Origin: Streptomyces sp. CCM_MD2014
GTDB lineage: Bacteria; Actinomycetota; Actinomycetes; Streptomycetales; Streptomycetaceae
Assembly (NCBI RefSeq): GCF_000772045.1
Contig: NZ_CP009754.1
Span: 6,014,001 to 6,078,000, forward strand
Direction: 5' to 3'
DNA length: 64,000 nucleotides
The notes under the pieces are model-generated. The model was not told the origin of the DNA. It did no database searches and was given only the letters and a program-made list of their open reading frames with translations. Positions 16,044-31,000 of this stretch are shown piece after piece. The number at the start of each line of letters is the position of its first letter. Positions within the stretch are counted from its first letter, which is position 1. A program made the translations under genes and the position numbers.

Positions 16044-19000
16044 ATGAGCATCATGCCCTCGCCCGAGGTCAACGCGATGATCTTCATCCTCACGGGAGAG
16101 CGGCTCATCGACGCGGACGAGGACCTCGCCTACGAGAGCCGCGGGCCGTACGCCCGGCTGGGCCGCAAGATCGACCAGATGTCCGCGCTGATCCAGAAGT
16201 CGGTGCACGACATCGGCCAGGCGATGCCGGACGACCTGTCGAAGGCGTACGCCGCCGCGATGGGCACCCTCACCGACGACGGCGGCCGGAACTACCTGCG
16301 GGAGTTCTCCGAGCAGCTCGACAAGATCGCCGAGGGCCGGCGCAAGACCTCCATGGACATCATGGAGTCCAAGTGGCAGGTGATCGCCGAGGTCATCCGG
16401 CTGCTCATCGAGATCGCCATCTACCTGGCGCTGTCCTTCTTCACCGGCGGTGCCTCGGCCAGCCAGATCATGCTGGCCAAGATGCGCAGCCGGTTCTTCA
16501 TCCTCTCCACGCTCAGCCACCTGCTCCAGCGGCTGCACATCGCGCCCTCGCTGACCGAGGCGTTCTCGGAGGCGTTCACCACCTTCGCGGTCCGGCTGGC
16601 GATGATGAACTTCGCCCCCGACGGCCGCCGTCCCGACGGCTTCGACTGGGGCCAGATCCTCAAGGACGCCGCGTTCGGTGCCGCGGCCGGCGGTCTCACC
16701 AGCATCTTCGCCGACTTCGCCCGCAAGTTCGTCAAGGGCTACGACGACACCTTCCTGAAGAACGGCACCGACCTCGACTACAAGGCGCCGCCGCCGAGGG
16801 TGAAGAACGACCCCGACCTCGACATCGACGACCCCACGCCGAACACCAAGCCGGGCCCCGACGCCAAGTTCGACACCACCCCGCACGACCGACCCGACCC
16901 GGTCACGGGCGGCCCCGGGCCCGGGTACAACCCGCCGGCCGGCTTCCGGGACCTGTTCTCCTTCCGGAACAACTTCCGCAACAACCCCGACCTGTGGCGG
17001 AACAACCAACTCCTGCGCAACAACGCCGACCGGCCGGGCGCGCTCGCCGGGCACTACGGCGTCAAGGGCACGGCCGACTTCCTCGCCACCGGCTCCGGCG
17101 AGGCGCTCGCCGAGATCCTCATCAAGGGCGCCTTCGACGGCGACTGGTCCACGAGCTGGTCCACGTTCGTCGGCGCCGGTCTCAGCAGCCAGGTCGAGTC
17201 GACGCTCACCGACGGTGCCAAGAACGGCAGCGCCGAACTGCGCAACATCCTCGAAGGGTTCCGGGGCAAGCCGCCCACCGTCTCGGCCGGCGACACCGAG
17301 CCCGCCGGCTCCTCCGAGTCCTCCGGACCACGGGACTCCGACGGACCCTCGCCGGCCGGGGGCGGCACCGACCGCACCGACGACCCCGCCCCCGCGGGCA
17401 CCGGCGGCGGCACCGGCGCGGCCGTCGCGTCCCCGCAGGGTGGTGGCGTGGAGGCGCCCCCGCCGTACTCCGCCCAGGAGCCTGCGCCGTACACGTCCCC
17501 GGCCCCGCCGCCGTACACGTCCCCGGCCCCGCCGCCGTACTCCCCGGGCCCGTTGCCCGTGACGGCCGCGGAGAACGGCCTGTGGCAGCAGGTCCACAAC
17601 GGCTCCCCGGACCTCCGTGAGCAGGCCCTCCGCGACCTCGCCGCCCTGCGGGGCGCGCAGCCTCCCGGCGCCGTGGAGATCGGCGTCCGCGACGCCCTGC
17701 ACGGAAACCTCTCGCGCACCCCGGAGATCCGCGTGGTCCCCGCGGGGAACGGCCCCGCCACCGAAATCGACACGGACGGCGTCCGCCGTGCGCTGCAGGG
17801 CTTCGGTACGCCGGTGGCAGTGACCCCGCCGCCCACCGCCACCGAGGGCCCGGTGCCGGTGGGGGAGACGGGCGGCCCGGGTCCGGGAACGGCTCCGGGT
17901 TCCGTCACCGGCCCGGCCACGGACACCGGGGGCGTCCCCGGTACCGGCAGCGACGCGGGCGGCGGCAGCGAGGTCGGTACGGGCACGGGGACCGGCGGTG
18001 CCGTCGGTACGGGCACGGGGGCCGGCAGTGGCGCGGGCGTCGGTGCCGACTCCGGTACCGGTAGCGGCACGGGCGCCGGTCCGGGGCCGGTGGCCGGCGC
18101 CGGTACGACCACGGGTGCGGGCTCCGCCGCGGGTGCCACCGGTACGGGTGCGGCCGCCGGGCCAGGTACCGGTGCCGGCGGCAGCGCGGGGGCAGGCCCC
18201 GGCCGCGGTACGAGTACTGCTCCCGGTACGAGTGCCGGCACCGGCCCGAACACCGGTACACGGGCCGGCGAGGCGGGTGGCGGCGACCGGGGTGTCGTGG
18301 ACTCCGACGGGGCGGCTCCGGCGGCGGGGGCAGGCCCCGGCCGCGGTACGAGTACTGCTCCCGGTACGAGTGGCGGCACCGGCCCGAACACCGGTACACG
18401 GGCCGGCGAGGCGGGTGGCGGCGACCGGGGTGTCGTGGACTCCGACGGGGCGGCTCCGGCGGCGGGGGAGGCTCCGCCTGCCGTTGGCGAGCTGGCGGGC
18501 CGGGGCGCGCCCGGTTCCGGGATCGTGACTTCGACGGGCGGTGTGCCGGGGGGCCAGGAGGCGCTGTCCGGTGATGCGGCTCCCGTGCCGCCGAAGCTCG
18601 GGGCGGTCGGCTCCGTCGACACCACGGGGGACGCCTCGCCGCTGACCGTCGTCGTGTCCGACGGGCCGCCGCCGGCGGCGGCTTCGCCCGAGGCTGCCGC
18701 GCTCCTCGACCGGGCGGGCGCCGACCGCGCCGTGGTGCTCGGTCCGCCGACGGCGTCGGACGGAACCGGACGCCCGGTGCGGACCGCCGCCGAGCTGACC
18801 CGGGAGACACCCGACGCCCCGGTCCGGGTACGCCCCCTCGCGGGTCCTCCCGCCACCGACGCCCCCGCGACGGAGACCGGGTTCCCCGGCGCGGACGTAC
18901 TGCTGCCGCTCGCCGACGCGCTCGGCCCGGCCCCGGAAGCCCGGCCCGTCGTGACCGAGAGCACCGGGCCGGTGGGCACGGAACTGCCGTCGGACACGGG

Positions 19001-22000
19001 TCCGTCGGGGGAAACGGACCCATCCGCTGACACGAACCCGTCCCCTGACACGAACCCGTCCGCTGGCCCGAACCCGTCCCCTGACACGAACCCGTCCGCT
19101 GGCCCGAACCCGTCCGCCGACCCGTCCCCGTCCGCCCCGGCGGACCCGTCCCGCAAGGCGCCGCTGTCGCAGCCCGACACCCTGGCGCTGGACGGCGACG
19201 GAGCCGTACCGAACGGTGACACGCGGACCACCGGCGGTCCCGCGGACAAGTTCGGCCTCTTCTCGCGGCCGTGGAGCGAGCCCGCCACCGCACTGCACGT
19301 GGAGTCGGGCGCCGAAGGCGGCGCCGCGCCCCTCGCCTCCCCGCCACCGCCCGCCCGGGTCGTCGTACGTCCCGCCGACGGGGTTCCGCGACCGGTCGGT
19401 GAGCCGGCCCTCACCACCCTGGACGGTCGTTCCGTCCCGCTCGACCAGGTGCGGCGCCTGGTGCCGGACACGGCGGTACGGCCCGAACCGGGGCGCGCCG
19501 TGCGGACGCTGACCATCTCCCAGGACCCGTCCGACGACGGCACGGCCCGTGACACCGGACGCCGGGCGCTGCTCGGACAGGACGGTTTCCGAGGCGTCCG
19601 CACGGAGTCGGGCCCGGTCGTCCCGAACCCGACCGGCACGGTGGGCACGGGCACGGGCACGGTGGACACCGTGCCGTCCGTCCCGCGTGCCGTGTTCACC
19701 GGTCCGCCGGCCCCGCTCCCCGGCGCCGGTACCGAACAGGGTGCCGACTACTTCGTCGGACACGGCACCCCCCGCGCCGTCACCCTCGGCACGCACGACG
19801 CCTCCCGGCCCACCGTGAAGGTCAGCGGCGTACAGCTCGGTGAGGCGCTCCGAGTGTGGGCGGCCGACGGCGACACGGAACGACCCCTGGTGCTGTACTC
19901 CTGCGAGACCGGGCGGCAGCCGCGGATCGCGGGTCTGCCGGTGGCCCAGCACGTGGCGAACCGGACCGGGCGTCCCGTGTACGCGCCGACCGGTGAGGTG
20001 GGCACGGCCCGCGACAAGGACGGTGAGGTCCGCGCGGTGCTCGTGGAGAACGAGGACGGGCCCGGACGGTGGCGGCTGTTCACCCCGGAACCCGGCGGCG
20101 CGGAGCTGGACCGGCTGGCGCGGGACGCCGGTCTGCACACGGGGCCCGGGCCGGCGGACGTGTTCGCCCGCGTCCGCACGCTCCAGCAGGTCCGCACGTT
20201 GCGCGACGCGCTCGGCCCGGACGCCGAACAGCGTTCCGAGAGCCGCGAGTTCCTCGCCGGTCTGGCGTACGTGGACGGTCTGCGCTGGCGGGGCGCGGAC
20301 GGCGCGGCGCGGTACGGCGACGGCCGCATGACCCCCGGCCTGCTCCGCCGTATGGCCACCGACTGGCACGCCGCCGGGGGCGGCCCGGCGAGCGACCGCG
20401 GGGACGGCCGTACCGGCGTCGACCCGGTCACCGGGCCGACGCCCGAGCAGTACACCGCCTTCCTGCGGGCGGCGGCGGCCGCGCGGGCCGGCCAGGGCCC
20501 CGGCAGCACACTCGACGACCTGATTCCCCCGCCGCCGCCCTCTCCGCCGCCGACCGCGCTGGTCTCCCAGGACGACGTGCGCGGCCTGGACTACGCCGAG
20601 TCGGCACGGGTCGCCTGGGGGCTGTCGGACGATCCGCTGCCCCTGTCCCAGCTTGGTCTCGGCCCCGAGGACACCGCCGAACTCGCGCGCCGCAGGCCCG
20701 ACCTGGCCCCCGTGCCGAGCCGGCCGGAGAGCCCGGCCGAGGATCTGGTGCCGTTCGGCCCGGTGCCCGTCGCCCCCGCCTCCGGCCCGGCGGACGTGGT
20801 CCGTTCGGGCGGGCGCGTCTTCCACCGGGTCGACGCCCGGCCCGACGGCAACTGCTTCTTCCGGTCGGTCCTCGACAGCGCACGCGCCGTGGCGGTTCCG
20901 CCCGCCTGGGCCGCGGGGAGCATCGCCGGGCTGCGCGCGCGGGTGCGGGACCGCGTCGCCCACGGCGAACTGGGCGACATCGCCGACGCCCTCGTGCCGG
21001 ACCCGGTCCACTCCGTCGTGAACGACCTGCGGCTGCGCGCCCTGGCCGGGGAGACCGACCCGGGCGCACAGCGGCGGATCGCCGAGGAGTGGGACCGGAT
21101 CGCCGGGGAGGTCGTCACCGACGGCGACGCGGGCAGGTGGCGGGAGATCGTCGCGGGCAGCGACTATCCCGGGCTCGCCGAGGTGGCGCCCACCCCCGCC
21201 GAGGCGCGGCGGCTCGGCGGGCGCGGGCTGCTCGCGGCCACCGCCGGACGCGTGGACCTGTGGCCGTCCCCGTTCGCCGACCTGATCCCGGAGGCGCTGG
21301 CGCACACGCTCGACCTCGACCTGCGGATCGTGCAGCCCGACACGCGGACGCCGGGCGCGCTCATCACGGTCGCGCTGCACCCGGGCGGCACGGGCGCCCC
21401 CCTGCACGTGTCGTACAACGGCGCCGATCACTTCGACGCCCTGGTACCCGCGCCGGACCCGAGCCCCGTACCCGCGCCGGACCCGAGCCCCGTACCCGTG
21501 CGGAGCCCCGCGCCGGACCCGAGCAGGACCCCGGGCCCGAGCACCACGCCCGACCCCGCCCCCAACCCGGACGCGAGCCTCACGCCGGACCCGGGCATCA
21601 CGCCTGACCCGGACCCCGGCCCGACTCCGGACCCGGACGCCGCTCCGGAGGGTTCCGACCCGTACGGGGAATGGCTGCGCGAGAGGGCCGGGATCACCGA
21701 CCCCGACGCCGACCCTGCCGACCCGGGCGACCGGGCGCCGCTGGAGACGCAGTTGGACCGGTACCGTCCGGCCCGGCTGCTGACCGGCACGGACGTCCGG
21801 CCGCCCGGCCCGGCGCCGCGCTCGGTCACCTTCGAGGACGGCAGCAGGCTGCCCGCCGCCCTGATCAGGCCAGGCGCCGACCCCCGCGACACCGGCGGGG
21901 ACGGCACACCGGGCGTCGAACCCACCGGACTGTTCGCCGGGACCGGCGTCCTCAGCCTGCGCGGGCCCGAACTCGCGGCGCGGCAGATCCTCGACGGGCT

Positions 22001-25000
22001 GCCGGAGCGGCTGCGCACACGGTTCGACGAGGCGGAACTGCTGCGGCTGCTGACCGACCAGCCCTCGGCGTTCACCGCCCCGCGCGGCGCCCGCCTCGTG
22101 GGCCGGGAGAAGTCCGGCGTCGGCCTGGAGATGACGGTGGAGGCCGTTCCGTACCACCGCTGGGTGCGCCTGCCCGACGTGGGCGGCGGCACGGTGAAGG
22201 CCGACACGATGCGGCGCGGGCAGGCCGGCACGGGCGGCGGGCGCAGCGTGGGCTTCGGACGCCGGATCGCCGGTGCGCTCAGCATGGGCCCGCCGCTGGA
22301 GTGGCTGCTGAAGATCGGCGCCTCGCTGGGCTGGGCCCGCCGCACCGACTACTCCCAGGGCACCGCGGCCTACCAGCAGACCGAGCACCGCGCCCACGAG
22401 GGCTCCCACCTGCACCTGGACGACGTCCACTACCGGGTACGGGTCCACCGCGTCACCGAGGCACCGCGCTCCGCCGCCACCGCGGCCGACACCGACGGCA
22501 CGACCGGTACCGGCCCGGCCCCCCGCTGGACGCGGCAGTTGGTGCACACCGCCGAGTTCGGCATGCGGGACGGGCTGAGCTGGCGGCTGCCGGACGACCT
22601 GACCGTGCCCTACGCGGGGCCGCGCCGGGCACCCGGGACGCTCACGTTCCCGGAGGGGGAGCACCCCCGGCTGCTCGACTCCACGGGCCTGTACCTGACG
22701 GACCCGGCGGAGGACGTGGCGCTGGCCCTCGCGGGCGCGCGGCCGGGCAGCTCCGCCCACCGCACGCTCGTGTCGTACACCCGGCCCGGGCGGCTGCTCG
22801 GCATCTTCGGACGGCTCACCGGGCCGGTCAGCGGTCCCGAACTCACCCGGGGCCGGGGCCGGCGCCCGCTGGGGCACCTGGTGGTGGAGCGCTCGGTGCC
22901 GCACCGGGCGGACCTGGTCACCGAGTCGACCAAGGTCGAGGTGCGCGACCTCACCCAGACCACCTACTCCAACCAGCGCGGGCACGTCCGGGAGACCCGG
23001 TTCGGCCTCCAGGTGACCTCCGGTCCGAACCACCAGTTCGCCGGTCCGGTCACCGACGTACGGGTGCAGGGCGGTCCGGCGGTGCGTACGGACTTCGCCG
23101 CCGGGCGCGGGCACTACCTGGGCACCGACGCGGCCCGCAAGGTCACCGGCCGGGTCCGCAACCAGCCGATGGCGCTGTACCGGGTCGAGCGCACCCTGAT
23201 GGTCCGGGGCGCCGGCGAACCCAGGTCCGCGGCACGGCCCGTACGGGTGGTCAGCCTGGACTGGATGTCCACGCGGGACGCCCGCAGACTGGCCGGCTGG
23301 GACAGCCGTACGCCCGGCCGTACGGGGCCGAACCCGGACGCCGAGCCGCCCGTGCCGTGGTACCTCAAGAAGGACGACCCGGTCCATCTGGGCGGCCAGG
23401 TCCGCGCCGAGGGCTTCCGCCCCGACACCACGCCCGCGACCGTCCCGCAGACGGCACCCGCGCAGGACGAGGGCCCGCGGACGACGCAGACCCGGGCGCA
23501 GGACGGCCCTCGGACGGCACGAGCGCAGTCCGGTCCGCAGCCCGACGCAACGCCGCAGCCCGCCCGCGAGCCGTTGCAGCAGTTCGCGGAGACGGTCCTG
23601 GACACCCTGCACGCCTCCTACCCGTCGCTCTTCGTCCCGCCGGCGATGCGGAACCACCCACGGCTGGCGCGGCTCTGGTACAGCGACACGCGGCTGCGGA
23701 CGGCGTGGTTCAACGAGCGGCAGGTGCGCGAGGCGCTGAACCGGCCCACCCTCGCACAGGCGCTGGACGACCTGACCACCACCGGCCTTCCGGTCACGCT
23801 GGTCGAGGACGGCAAGGTCCGTCGCGGCCACCACACGCTGACCCTGCGGGCCCGCCTCACCGACCGCCGGTTCGAGACCACCCTGAACGAGCGGACGCTG
23901 CGCAACGCGGTGATCGGCAGCGAGGTCGCGGGCCAGGGCCAGCAGCAGTCCAGCACCTACACCGCCGGTGTCGAGGCCGGCATCTCGCCGCGCGGCCACG
24001 ACAAGGTGGGGAGCACCGGACTGCCGCGCCAGATCGGCAACCTCATGGTCGGCGGGCGCTACGCCCACACCCGTCAGGAGGCCACCCGCAACACGATCAC
24101 CGTCACCCACGACCACCTGACGTCGCAGAGCGGCATCGACCTCTACAGCTACCGCGTCGAGCTGATGGCCGACTTCGAGGGCCACCGGCGTCCACGCGGC
24201 TGGCCCCGCCTGCTGTCGGCCGGGCTGCTCGGCACCGGCGTGTTCGTCAGCACGGTCGCCGAACGCCCGCTGTTCAGCCGCGGCAGCGAGCCCGTGGGAC
24301 GCGTCGAGCTGGCCGTACCCGCCGCGCACGGCTCCGCACACCACGCCCCCGCGGACCCGCCCGCCCCCACGGCGTCCACGGACGCCGCGCCCGCACCGCA
24401 GCGGCTCTCCGCCGCCGAGGCCGACCAACTGCTCGACGGGACCCCGCCGTTGCCCAGGACGACCCCGGCGAGTCAGTCGCTCGCCGGGCGGCTGCTCAGC
24501 GCACCCCACGTGGTGCTCGGCGTCGAAGGCGGATCGCGGCGCCGGCAGCTCATGCAGGAGACCGCCGACCGCGCCTCCGGCGACTCCTGGCACACCAGAG
24601 CCCCCGGCACGCCGGTCCGCACCGCGCTGCGCCGCGCCGTGGCCGACCTCGGCGTGGCCGGGCAACTCGGCCAGTACCTCGGCCCGTTCGGCACCCGGAT
24701 CACCGGCCTCAACGGCGCCGGACCCTTCCGTACGCACTACCTCAAGGCCGCGGTCCGCGGCGAGCTGGACAACGTACGGGTCATGAGCGACCCCAAGCCC
24801 GCCTCTCTGGAGAACACCCTCGCCAGCGACGACAAGAGCACCGGCAGTTCGAGCACCACCTCGCGCACCACGCTCGGGCTCCAGGGCAGCGACTCACCGC
24901 TGCAGCAGGCACCGGGCGCACAGCCGGTGTCCGGCTCGTACGGCGCCGCGCTCCAGTACGCCTGGGGCAAGGGGCGTGCCCTCGCGCAGTCCGTCACCCG

Positions 25001-28000
25001 CGGCCGCAGCACCACCCTGACCTACGCCGGACGCATGTACCTGGTGGTCGCCGACGCCGCCGAGACCATCGCCGTCCGGGACCGCTGGACGGCCGCGATG
25101 GGCACCGTCGGCACCCGGGCCGGGCAGCGGATCGCCGCCGCCGCGGGACGGCTGTCCGACCGTGCCGGGCAGGCCCTGTCCCCGCGGGGGGCCGCCGCCG
25201 CGTTCCAGCGCGTCCGCGACGCGGTCATGTTCCACCTGCCGATGCAGGACGCCATCGAGACCGGCCTCGCTCCGGACGGCCTCGGCACCGGCACCCCGCG
25301 CAACCTCGGCGGCGGCTACCGCGTGCCGGGCTTCTTGCGCGGCCGGCGCTTCCCGACCCACCCCCTGGGCCGGCTCGACGCGAGCCGGGCGGCGCAGCAG
25401 CTCATGCCGCGCCTGGAGAAGATCGGCGTGCCCTCGCACGACCGCGAGCAGGTCCTGCAGCGGCTCTCGCCCGACTTCCTCCGCGCCCACCTGCACGAGC
25501 TGACCACCGACGGGATGACCCTGCCCGTCCGCCACCGCGCCTGGTCCAGTCCCCACCACCTGCCGGTCGGCGGCAGCCCCGCACAGGTCCGGTTCAGGCT
25601 GACGCCGGTCACCACCACCGTGGAGCGGCTGCGCACCGGCTACGAGGTGGACGACTACCGGACCCTCGTCCGCGACTCGGCGCTCGGCGCCACGCAGGAC
25701 CGCGGCGGCGACCTCACCCTGAGCGTCGGCCAGCGCACCCCCGGCAGCGACGCCCTCGCGGCCAACCCCTCCCTCCAAGGCACGGCGACCGGGCAGCAGG
25801 CCGGCACCCGCACGGACACCGAGGGCAGCACCGCGATGCCCGACATGGCCACCACACAGGCGCACGCGGAGGTCGTCACCGGCTACACGCTGTCCGTCAC
25901 CATGACCGACGCCGCCGGCGACCGGCTGGCACCGTACGCCGTCGCGCACGTCGGCACGCTGCACGAGATCGTCTCGGCGGGACTGCTCACGCCGTCCGGT
26001 CCCGGCGCCGACGGCGCGCTCACCGAGCAGGACGTCGCCGAACCCGAGCGCGCGGTACGGATGCTGACGGCCGACCGGGCACGCCGGGAGGCCGTCGCCG
26101 CCTGGCGCACCGACGGCGACGACATCCTGCCCTTCGACGACCGCACCGGGTCCGGCATGCTCGCCGTCGACTTCCGGGGCGCGGCCAACGTGGCGGACGC
26201 GCTCACCCTCGCCACCGCCCGCGCCGACGGTCTCGGCGACGGAGACCTCGGCGGGCGGCACACCGGCGACGCCCTGGCCGCGCAGGTGCGCATGGCCCGC
26301 CACACCCCGCTCACCGCCCTCGGCACGGCGCCCGCGCAGGCCCAGCAGGAGGCCACCTCCCAGGGCGGACTCGCCGCCGCGTTCCGCGAGGCGCTCGGCG
26401 CGGACGGCTCCGTGCTGCCCACCCAGTCCTCCGGACGCCTGATCGGCCAGGCCCACACCGTCGGCGCCCGTCTGCACGCCAGGATGCACCGCCGCGGCGC
26501 GCGGCTGCTCGCCGTGGAGAGCGCGCCCCGCATGGAGTCCATGCAGCGGCGCAAGACCGCCCAGGCGGAGGAGACCGGGATCACCGACAACACCGAGGGC
26601 GCGGCCGGCACCGCGCCGCTGGTCTCCACCACGGGCGCCGGCCTGAACAACCCCGGAGCCACCGCTCCGGTCGGCGGCGCCAACGACGGCACGGCGCCCA
26701 AGGAGTCCGAGGACGTCACCCTCGGCACCCACGTCAAGTACGGCATCGACCGCAGCATGCTCTTCGCGCTGCCGGTGAGCTGGCTGGCGGTCTCCGAGGC
26801 GGACCACCGGTTCACCGACAGCCGTCCCGTGCACGCCCTCGGCAAGGCCCGGCGCGGCCCGCGCGCCGCCGAGGCCGAGACCACCGCCCTGGTCTGGCTG
26901 CGCGAGAGCCAGGCCCGCGAGTACGGCCTGCTGGACGACACCTCCTTCCCCGAGGAGGCCGCCACCGCCTGGGACGACATGGCCAAGGGCGCCGCCGACC
27001 TCGCCGCCGCCGAGAAGGAGTACTACGACGCCCGCGCCCGGGCCCGGGAGGCGTGGCTCTCCCTCACTCCCGCGGAGCGCGGCGCCCTCGGCGACGGCGG
27101 CTCCGGCCAGACCTCCGCGTCGGCGACCGTCCTGCCGCGGGAGCTCGCCGAGTCCCCGGCCGTCCGCGCCTGGCAGGGCGCCCGCGACGACGTGCGGCTG
27201 TGGCGGGACCGGGTGGACGCCGCCGCCGCGGACCACCACCGGCTGCACCTCGCGGCATCCCGGCTCACCGCCCACCACCAGGGCTCGACCGCCGTGCCGG
27301 TGCGGGACGTGCCGCAGGAGTACACCGAGCCCGGCTGGCGTTCCGAGGCCCCCGCCCCGTACACGGTCACCGGTGCCGACGGCACCGGGCCCCGCACCCT
27401 CACCTCACCGGACGGCACCGTCGTGCGGACGGTGCACGACGTACCGCACGACGGTGCGTCGTTCTTCCACGCGCTGATCGCCACCGCCCACGCGAGCGGC
27501 CGGCTGCCGCGGCTGCTCGGCGCCGACCTCGCCGACCGGTTCGCCGGGGCCCCGGACGACCCCGAGGTCACCGCCGACGCCGTCCACACCGCCCGCGACC
27601 GGCTCGCCCGGGAACTGGGCAGGCCGGACAACCGGGACCTGCTCGACGCCCTCGCGGCGGACACCGCCGACACCTTCACGCAGCAGGAGCTGGACGGCGC
27701 GGGTGTGACGCTCTCCCGGGAGCAGCAGGCCGAGTTCGACGCCCTCGGCCGGCTCCCGGAGACGTTCTGGCCGACCCCGGCGCAGCGGGCGGCGCTGGCC
27801 TCCCTCGCCCTGGCCCGCCCCTTCGCCGCCGAACCGCTGCCCGCGGACGCCGGGCGCCCCGACGACGCCCCGGCTCCGCCCGAGCGCCGGGCCGGGGACC
27901 ACGGCGGCGCCGACCTGCTGCCCGCCCTCGCCGCGCGGCTCCTCGGCACCTCGCTGACCGTGGTGACCGGCGAGGGCCGCGAACAGCTCTTCCTGCCGTA

Positions 28001-31000
28001 CGGCGACGGCACCGCCCCCGACGGCTCGGTCCCCGTCGTCGACCGCGCGGCAGACCCGGTGCTCCTCGCCGCCGACGGCCACTTCCACGCGGCCCTGCCC
28101 GTCCCCGCCCCGGCCCCGGCCGCCACCGCGCTGCCGCGGCCGGCCCGCGAGGAATCCGGCGCGAACGGCGCGCCGAACCCGTCCGGTGCCACCTCGGGCC
28201 CGGGCGGGGAACCGTCCGCGCCGCCCGTACACCGCAGTCACAGCACCGCGCCCTGGCTCCCGCCCGCCGACGCCGACGGGCCGCGCTACCGCCTCGCCCG
28301 CGACGGCGTACTCACCGCGCCCGACGGCGCCACCTACACGCAGGGGACGCCCACCGGCCGGGGCAACGGCTTCTTCGGCGCCCTCTCCACCGCCCTGCGG
28401 CACGCCGCCGCGCAGCCGGGTCTGGACGGCCGGGAGGCCGGCCGGCTGCTTGCGCGGGCGGCGGCGACGCCCGCCCGGCTCATGCGGCTGAACGGCCTGC
28501 CGGGCACCCCGGCCGAGCGGGCCTCGCTCTTCTCGCCGCCGCCCCCGGCACAGCGCCGCGGCGCCCCCGCGCCGAGCCCGGAGGCGAAGGAGGGCCACCT
28601 GCGCCGCCACCTCGCCGAGGGCCCCTGGACCACCACCGAGGCCGACCGGGCGGTCACCCGCTGGGCCGCCGCCGCGACCGGCGCCACCGTCACCCTGGTC
28701 GAGGAGAACGGCACCGCCCACACCTACCCCGGCCCCGCCGGCGCCGACGGCCCGCACCTGCGGCTGCGCCGCCGCGGCGGCGACTTCGTGCCGCTGATCG
28801 AACGCACCCCGGCCCTGCGCCCGGGCCGGGAGCGCGGACCGGACCCCGAGGAGGCGTTCGGTCTGGACACGCTGTCCGGCGCGGCGGGCCCCGGCCGCCT
28901 CGACGCGCCGGGCAGCCTCCAGGGCGCCTTCCGTGAGCCGGCCCCGGGCGGGCTGTCGCTCCCCGCGCCCACCCCGCGGACCGGCCCGGACGGCGCGGTC
29001 CCGCCGCCGCTGCCCGGCCGCCGTCCGATGACCACCGTGCAGGAGGCCTCCGACGAGTCCGAGTACTCCGACGCCGCGTCCTCGTCCGACTCCGACTCCG
29101 ACTCCGACGACTCCGCCGACGGGAACGAGCAGCCGCTCTGGGCCGACACCGGGTGGCTGAACACCGTCTTCGGCCCCCGGTGGGACACCGTCCCGGGCGA
29201 CCGGCTCAGGGAGACCTCCGAGGCGCTGTACGAGCTGGTCGCGGCCGAAGCCGGAGTGGACCGGGAACCGCAGTCGCTGTACCGCGCCCTGAACCGGGTC
29301 GCCCGGCAGGTCCTGCACCTTCCCGGCGACGCCCGGCCGGGCCCCGCCGACCACCGGCTCCTCGGTTCCCTGGCGCTCGACGCCTCCTCGGACGACCTGG
29401 AGACCACCGACGACCTCTCCCGCTACTTCGTCGAGCGGCAGATCGAGACCGGACGCGGCGCCCTCGACGAGGGCACCCTGCTGCGCGACACCGCCCGCGA
29501 CGCCGCCGGACGCGACTTCGGCAGGACGGGTCGGCCCGCCCCCGCCCCCGGCTCCTACCTCCTGCGCGGCACCGGCCGGGTCGTCGAGCGGCCCGCACCG
29601 TGGCACAACCCCTACACGGTCGTCGCCCAAGCGGTCGACGGGGCCGTCGAGGTGTCCCTCATGCCGGGCCGGACCTTCCGGGTGACCCGCCTCGACGAAC
29701 TCGCGATGCTCATCTCCTACGACGACCGGCGGCCCCGCGGCGCGGACATCGTCCTGGCCCTGCCCCCGCGGATCGCCGAGCCCCTCGCCGTCCTCGTCGC
29801 CGGCACCACGGGCCGGCGCGTCTGGCGCCCCGAGGCACCGGTCACCGTGGCCACGCACCCCACGGCGGGGTCCCGCCTCGCCCTGGACCTGCGCGACGGC
29901 GACACCGGCGCGGGCTGGGTGCCGGTCGACCCCTCGGAGCGAGACGGCCTCCCGGGGGCCCGCGACCTGAGCAGCGACGGCGAGAGCGACGCCGGACACG
30001 ACGACGACAGCGAGCGCTCCAGCAGCGACGGAGACGCGGAGTTCGACCGCCTCGCCGACGAACTCGTCCTCGAACGACGGATCGACGCACGCCGCACCCG
30101 GCCGCTGATCACCCGCGACTACGGCGTCATCGACAAGCGCGGCACCGGCGTCCTGTTCACCCGGCCGCTCCCGCGCCGCGTCGCCGAGGTACCCGTCGGC
30201 GGCGGCACCGGCGACGGCTCCGACGCGCTGCTCCTGCCGAGCCAGGACCACGGCACCGTCCCGATGGCCGACCGGCCGCCGCTGCACGTCTCCGAGGACC
30301 GCACCCTGGCCCTGCCCGCCGACGGCGAGCACACGACCGGCCGCGGCCGCCAGGTGTACGCCACCCGCGCGGCGATCGACGCCTCCTCGGCACGGCTGGC
30401 CGCCGCGGGGGCGGGCCTGCGGCTGAAGGCCGACGAGTCGACGGGCGTCCTGCTCCCGCGCGAGGACGGCTCGTACGGCGCCCCCCTGTTCCGCGTCGAG
30501 CCCGAGTTCCTCACCCCGTCCGGCGCCTCGGAGCACGCCTTCACGCGCGACTTCGCCCAGATGCTGGCCGGCATCGGGTCCGCGCCCCTGTCCCACGTCG
30601 CCTTCCGCGGTCCCGCCGACGACGTCGTCGCCACCGCCCCCGTGAACGGACAGCACGGCCGGGAGGTCACCGGCACCCACCACCTGGCCGAGGCCCTGGC
30701 GGAGGTCGCCGAGGGCAGCCGCCCCGCCGACGAGGTCACCCCGCGCTGGGCCGCCCGCCAGACCGGCCGCGACCCGCGGTTCACCGGCGGTGTCGTCGGC
30801 GCCCCCACCCCCGGCGAGCGCTACGGCGGCGCCCTGAGCCACGTACCGGCGGACAACCCCCGGCGCGGCCGGCTGGCCGCGGCCGCGCGGCGCATCGGCG
30901 TCAACGAGCACGCCTGGGCGGGCGTCGGCGAGGGCTACCTGGTCCAGTCGGTCAGCACCACCAACGACAGCGGCGCGCAGCTGTTCACCCACAACCACGC

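Noticed and set aside
15405..24737. 3,110-codon open frame on the minus strand opposite the giant gene
   Set aside because: Antisense to a frame with clear domains; its product is Arg/Gly/Ala/Pro-rich with no motif. Long antisense frames are expected in very GC-rich coding DNA.
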